Positions 6,536 through 8,693 of a DNA stretch of 8,693 bases are shown here, piece after piece; positions within the stretch are counted from its first letter, which is position 1, and each line of letters begins with the position of its first letter. Origin of the DNA: Bacillota bacterium (GTDB lineage Bacteria > Bacillota > Dethiobacteria > DTU022); assembly GCA_012510625.1 (NCBI GenBank), contig JAAZHP010000185.1:1-8693 (forward strand). Direction: 5' to 3'. A program made the translations under genes and the position numbers. The notes under the pieces were generated by a model. The model searched no databases, was not told the origin of the DNA, and worked only from the letters and a program-made list of their open reading frames with translations.

Positions 6536-8233
6536 ATGCCAGAACCGGTCGTGCTGCTGGAGGGGGTTGGCTTCACCTATGCCGGGTCGGCGGAGCCGGC
6601 GCTAAGAGAGATCGATTTGACCGTGTATCCGGGAGAGTTTGTCACTATCACCGGACCCAGCGGATGCGGCAAGTCCACCCTCTCCTTTTGCCTGGCCGGT
6701 TTCATTCCCCAAAGTTTTGCCGGCACGATGGAGGGAAGGGCGATCATCGGGGGGAGGGATACCCGGTCAACTGTGCCGGGTGAACTGGCGGGTATTGCCG
6801 GGCTGGTGCAGCAGGATCCCGAGGCGCAGTTATGCACCCTCCAGGTTAAGGACGAGGGTGCCTTCGGTCCCGAAAACCTGGGGCTCCCCGCTCCGGAGAT
6901 TGGGCGGCGCCTCGAATGGGCCCTGGCGGTTGCGGGAATTGCCGGTTTAAAGGAACGATTCTTGCACACATTATCGGGAGGCGAGAAGCAGCGGGTGGCC
7001 ATTGCCGGAGTGCTGGCAATGCGGCCGCAGTTATTGATCCTTGATGAACCCACCGCCAACCTCGACCCCCGGGGCTGCCGCGAAGTGCTGGCGGTGTTGG
7101 AAAAGCTGCGCCGCGAGCAGAACTCGGCCATTATCATCTTCGAACACCGTTTGCAGCGCCTTCTGCCTCTTGCCGATCGCCTGATCATCATGGAGCGCGG
7201 CCGGCTCATCGCCGATTATCGGCCGGAAAAGGCTATGCAGAGTGGTCACCTTTATACGGGTTTCAATTGCCGGGAAGAGCGGGCCACGGCCCTCTTAACC
7301 GGTTCTTCCGGGCCAAAAGAGGCGCAATTGAACCAAATGGAAGAACCGCTCCAACAGGGAAAGCCGGAACAGCCGGCACGGCTGGATGTGCAGCTACATC
7401 GAAAGACAGAGGCTTCGCCGCTCCTCTCGGTGGAGGAGCTCACCGTGAACTACGGGCAGAAGGCGGCGCTGAAACGGCTCTCTTTCATCCTCTACCCGGG
7501 GGAGACGGTAGCCCTGATGGGTGATAACGGCTGCGGCAAGAGCACCCTGCTGCTAACCCTACTGGGCATTGTCCAGCCCGGCGGGGGGCGGATCTGTTTT
7601 GGCGGAGGCGATCTCACCGGGGTTAGGGTAACCCGGCGGGCCCGGGAGATGGGCCTGACCTTTCAAAACCCCAACCACCAGCTTTTTGAACAGAGCGTGC
7701 TCAAAGAAGCACGGCTGCCCTCGCTTTTTTTGGCCGGCGGCCGGCAAGAAAACCTGTCGCGGGTGGATAAACTGTTGCTGCGCTTTGACCTGGAGCGATA
7801 CCGGGAGAGGCTGCCGTTTTCTTTAAGCATTGGCGAGAAGAAGCGACTCACCCTGGTATCGGTGCTGGCCTACCAGCCCCGTATCTTGCTTCTGGATGAA
7901 CCCCTGGTGGGGCAGGACCAGGACCGGCTCGATCTGCTCAGGGAGGCCCTTTTCGAGCACAGCCGCCGGGGAGGTATTACGATCATGGCCTGCCACGAGC
8001 CGGGCGTGGTGGCGGAATGCTGCTCGCGGGTGCTATTCCTGGAGGAGGGCGAGCTCTTGATCGATGCACCCCCCGCGGAGGCGTTTCGGGAGCTGGCCCG
8101 GCGGGGGTACGAAGATTACCTGCCCGGCAGCACAGCTTTCCCCTTCCACTTTGGGAAAGGCCGTTTTTCTCCCCCCTTTGCAAAAGGGAAACGGGGGAAT
8201 TTAAACCAGGAAACAGGAGGGCCAAATAAATAG
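6536..8233 (+). CDS. Energy-coupling factor double ATPase (YkoD/EcfA-A' type)
   Basis: Cytoplasmic ATPase that powers the ECF transporter; 565 aa with two fused ABC domains. Domain 1 (about 5-240): Walker A GPSGCGKST (40-48), Q-loop VQQDPEAQL, signature LSGGEKQR (146-153), Walker B LLILDEPTANLD, switch His204. Domain 2 (about 295-528): Walker A GDNGCGKST (329-337), Q-loop FQNPNHQLF, signature LSIGEKKR (430-437; second Gly replaced by Ile), Walker B LLLDEPLVGQD, switch His487. Both catalytic Glu residues are present. A linker rich in Gln, Glu and Pro joins the halves. Start ATG 6536, with AAAGGA 9 nt before it; the gap from the S gene is 42 bp. The last 30 or so residues, from about 535, do not look like ABC sequence: they are translated from two hairpin repeats, so the C-terminus has probably been remodelled. 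Confidence 0.95.
   Translation: MPEPVVLLEGVGFTYAGSAEPALREIDLTVYPGEFVTITGPSGCGKSTLSFCLAGFIPQSFAGTMEGRAIIGGRDTRSTVPGELAGIAGLVQQDPEAQLCTLQVKDEGAFGPENLGLPAPEIGRRLEWALAVAGIAGLKERFLHTLSGGEKQRVAIAGVLAMRPQLLILDEPTANLDPRGCREVLAVLEKLRREQNSAIIIFEHRLQRLLPLADRLIIMERGRLIADYRPEKAMQSGHLYTGFNCREERATALLTGSSGPKEAQLNQMEEPLQQGKPEQPARLDVQLHRKTEASPLLSVEELTVNYGQKAALKRLSFILYPGETVALMGDNGCGKSTLLLTLLGIVQPGGGRICFGGGDLTGVRVTRRAREMGLTFQNPNHQLFEQSVLKEARLPSLFLAGGRQENLSRVDKLLLRFDLERYRERLPFSLSIGEKKRLTLVSVLAYQPRILLLDEPLVGQDQDRLDLLREALFEHSRRGGITIMACHEPGVVAECCSRVLFLEEGELLIDAPPAEAFRELARRGYEDYLPGSTAFPFHFGKGRFSPPFAKGKRGNLNQETGGPNK
8136..8200. repeat. Hairpin-forming repeat pair at the 3' end of the ATPase gene
   Basis: Two inverted repeats lie side by side. 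CTTTCCC (8136-8142) pairs perfectly with GGGAAAG (8153-8159). CCGTTT (8161-8166) pairs with AAACGG (8189-8194), enclosing CCCTTT (8174-8179) with AAAGGG (8183-8188). The CCCCCCTTTGCAAAAGGG core is like dispersed non-coding palindromic elements found between genes in many bacteria. Here it is translated as the tail of the ATPase. Confidence 0.55.
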
Positions 8234-8260
8234 CAAATCGAGACGAAGAATTAAACCAGG
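8201..8260 (+). repeat. 10-bp direct repeat flanking the ATPase/EcfT junction
   Basis: TTAAACCAGG occurs at 8201-8210 and again at 8251-8260, in similar AT-rich contexts. It brackets the ATPase stop codon and the probable EcfT start. It may be a trace of a small duplication or element insertion, or chance. Confidence 0.35.
8215..8220 (+). promoter_or_regulatory. Ribosome-binding site pointing to a non-canonical ATA start
   Basis: AGGAGG lies 9 nt before ATA (8230-8232), which overlaps the ATPase stop TAG (8231-8233) in the way ATGA overlaps do. No ATG, GTG or TTG occurs in the EcfT frame between the TAA at 8227-8229 and the ATG at 8362. Confidence 0.6.
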
Positions 8261-8693
8261 CCAGGCAGTTCCCAAAAGGTAAACGTCCCTCGTTTGCAGG
8301 CGTCACCAGCAACTTTCGCTCTTTCCTGCCCGGCCTGAGCTACCACCCGGCGGATACGCCCATGCACCGGCTGCACCCGCTGCTCAAGCTGGAGATACTC
8401 CTTTGCTTCACCCTGCTGGTCTTTGGTCTTTCGCATTACCTCTGCGGATTAATTCTGTTTACGGCTTTACTGGCAGGCTACCGGTCAGCCGGGCTTACCC
8501 TTTCCTTCTTCTGGCGCAAGCTCCGGTTCATCATTATCTTCAGCGTCCTTATCTTCCTGGTGCACCTGATCTTCGTTCGCGAGGGGATACTGCTCTGCCA
8601 GAAAGAACTGGCATTTTTCCGGATCGAAATCTGGTCTCTGGGATTGGCCCACGGGCTGCTCCTGGTTTTCCGCTTTCTCAATATCATCGGTTC
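8230..8693 (+). CDS. EcfT/YkoC-like transmembrane subunit of the ECF transporter (partial)
   Basis: Membrane subunit that links the ATPases to the S component; cut by the window end, with about 154 codons visible. The phrase LSYHPADTPMHRLHPLLKLEIL matches the usual EcfT N-terminus (pattern G.S.LHRL.P..KL), followed by hydrophobic helices (CFTLLVFGLSHYLCGLILFTALLAG; FIIIFSVLIFLVHLIFV). The frame has no normal start before this motif. ATA at 8230 has the right place and ribosome-binding site, CTG at 8335 would give a native-looking N-terminus, and ATG at 8362 would lie inside the conserved motif. The residues encoded by 8230-8334 are hydrophilic and look unlike the family. The true start is therefore uncertain and the gene may be weakly translated or damaged. 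The S-AA-T gene order matches B. subtilis ykoE-D-C. Confidence 0.82.
   Translation, partial: MANRDEELNQARQFPKGKRPSFAGVTSNFRSFLPGLSYHPADTPMHRLHPLLKLEILLCFTLLVFGLSHYLCGLILFTALLAGYRSAGLTLSFFWRKLRFIIIFSVLIFLVHLIFVREGILLCQKELAFFRIEIWSLGLAHGLLLVFRFLNIIG

Noticed and set aside
8136..8200. Intrinsic terminator at the end of the ATPase gene
   Set aside because: The hairpins lie inside the coding frame and lack a following T tract, and the EcfT gene continues the operon.

Overview
The window looks like chromosomal DNA of a Gram-positive anaerobe of the Clostridia/Peptococcales type. The evidence is strong GGAGG ribosome-binding sites, lipobox lipoproteins, an RsgI-like anti-sigma receptor with an ECF sigma factor, and a B. 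subtilis YkoEDC-type ECF transporter. The genus cannot be set from the sequence alone. The two halves differ visibly: the left (minus strand) is AT-richer, the right (plus strand) is GC-rich.

Minus strand, 74-2307: an ECF sigma factor (TTG start at 2195) is followed 31 bp later by a membrane-anchored anti-sigma factor with an RsgI-like juxtamembrane domain (Asn-Pro site) and two tandem YusW-like domains outside the cell. A possible 42-residue ORF overlaps the start of the sigma gene. Together they form a transmembrane signalling unit.

Divergent intergenic region, about 2308-2797: on the plus strand it holds a structured leader that I read as a molybdenum/tungsten cofactor (Moco/Tuco) riboswitch (about 2516-2613). 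It is followed by an intrinsic terminator (2626-2649), a probable second terminator and a 14-bp palindrome. The 3' strand of the aptamer's closing helix can pair with either the aptamer's 5' end or the terminator's ascending arm and loop, which would give ligand-induced termination.

Plus strand, 2798 to the window end: a lipoprotein with two degenerate molybdopterin-binding-oxidoreductase-like domains; a metallophosphoesterase lipoprotein ending in another such domain; a YkoE-like ECF S component with a fourth copy on an extra membrane anchor; a double ATPase (YkoD/EcfA-A' type); and the start of an EcfT (YkoC-like) protein that runs off the window. The genes are tightly spaced and probably one operon.

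Main hypothesis: this is a Moco-riboswitch-controlled system for capturing, possibly dephosphorylating, and importing molybdopterin or a related cofactor or precursor. The domain repeats, transporter subunits and leader structure are visible in the sequence. The substrate and the ligand are inference.
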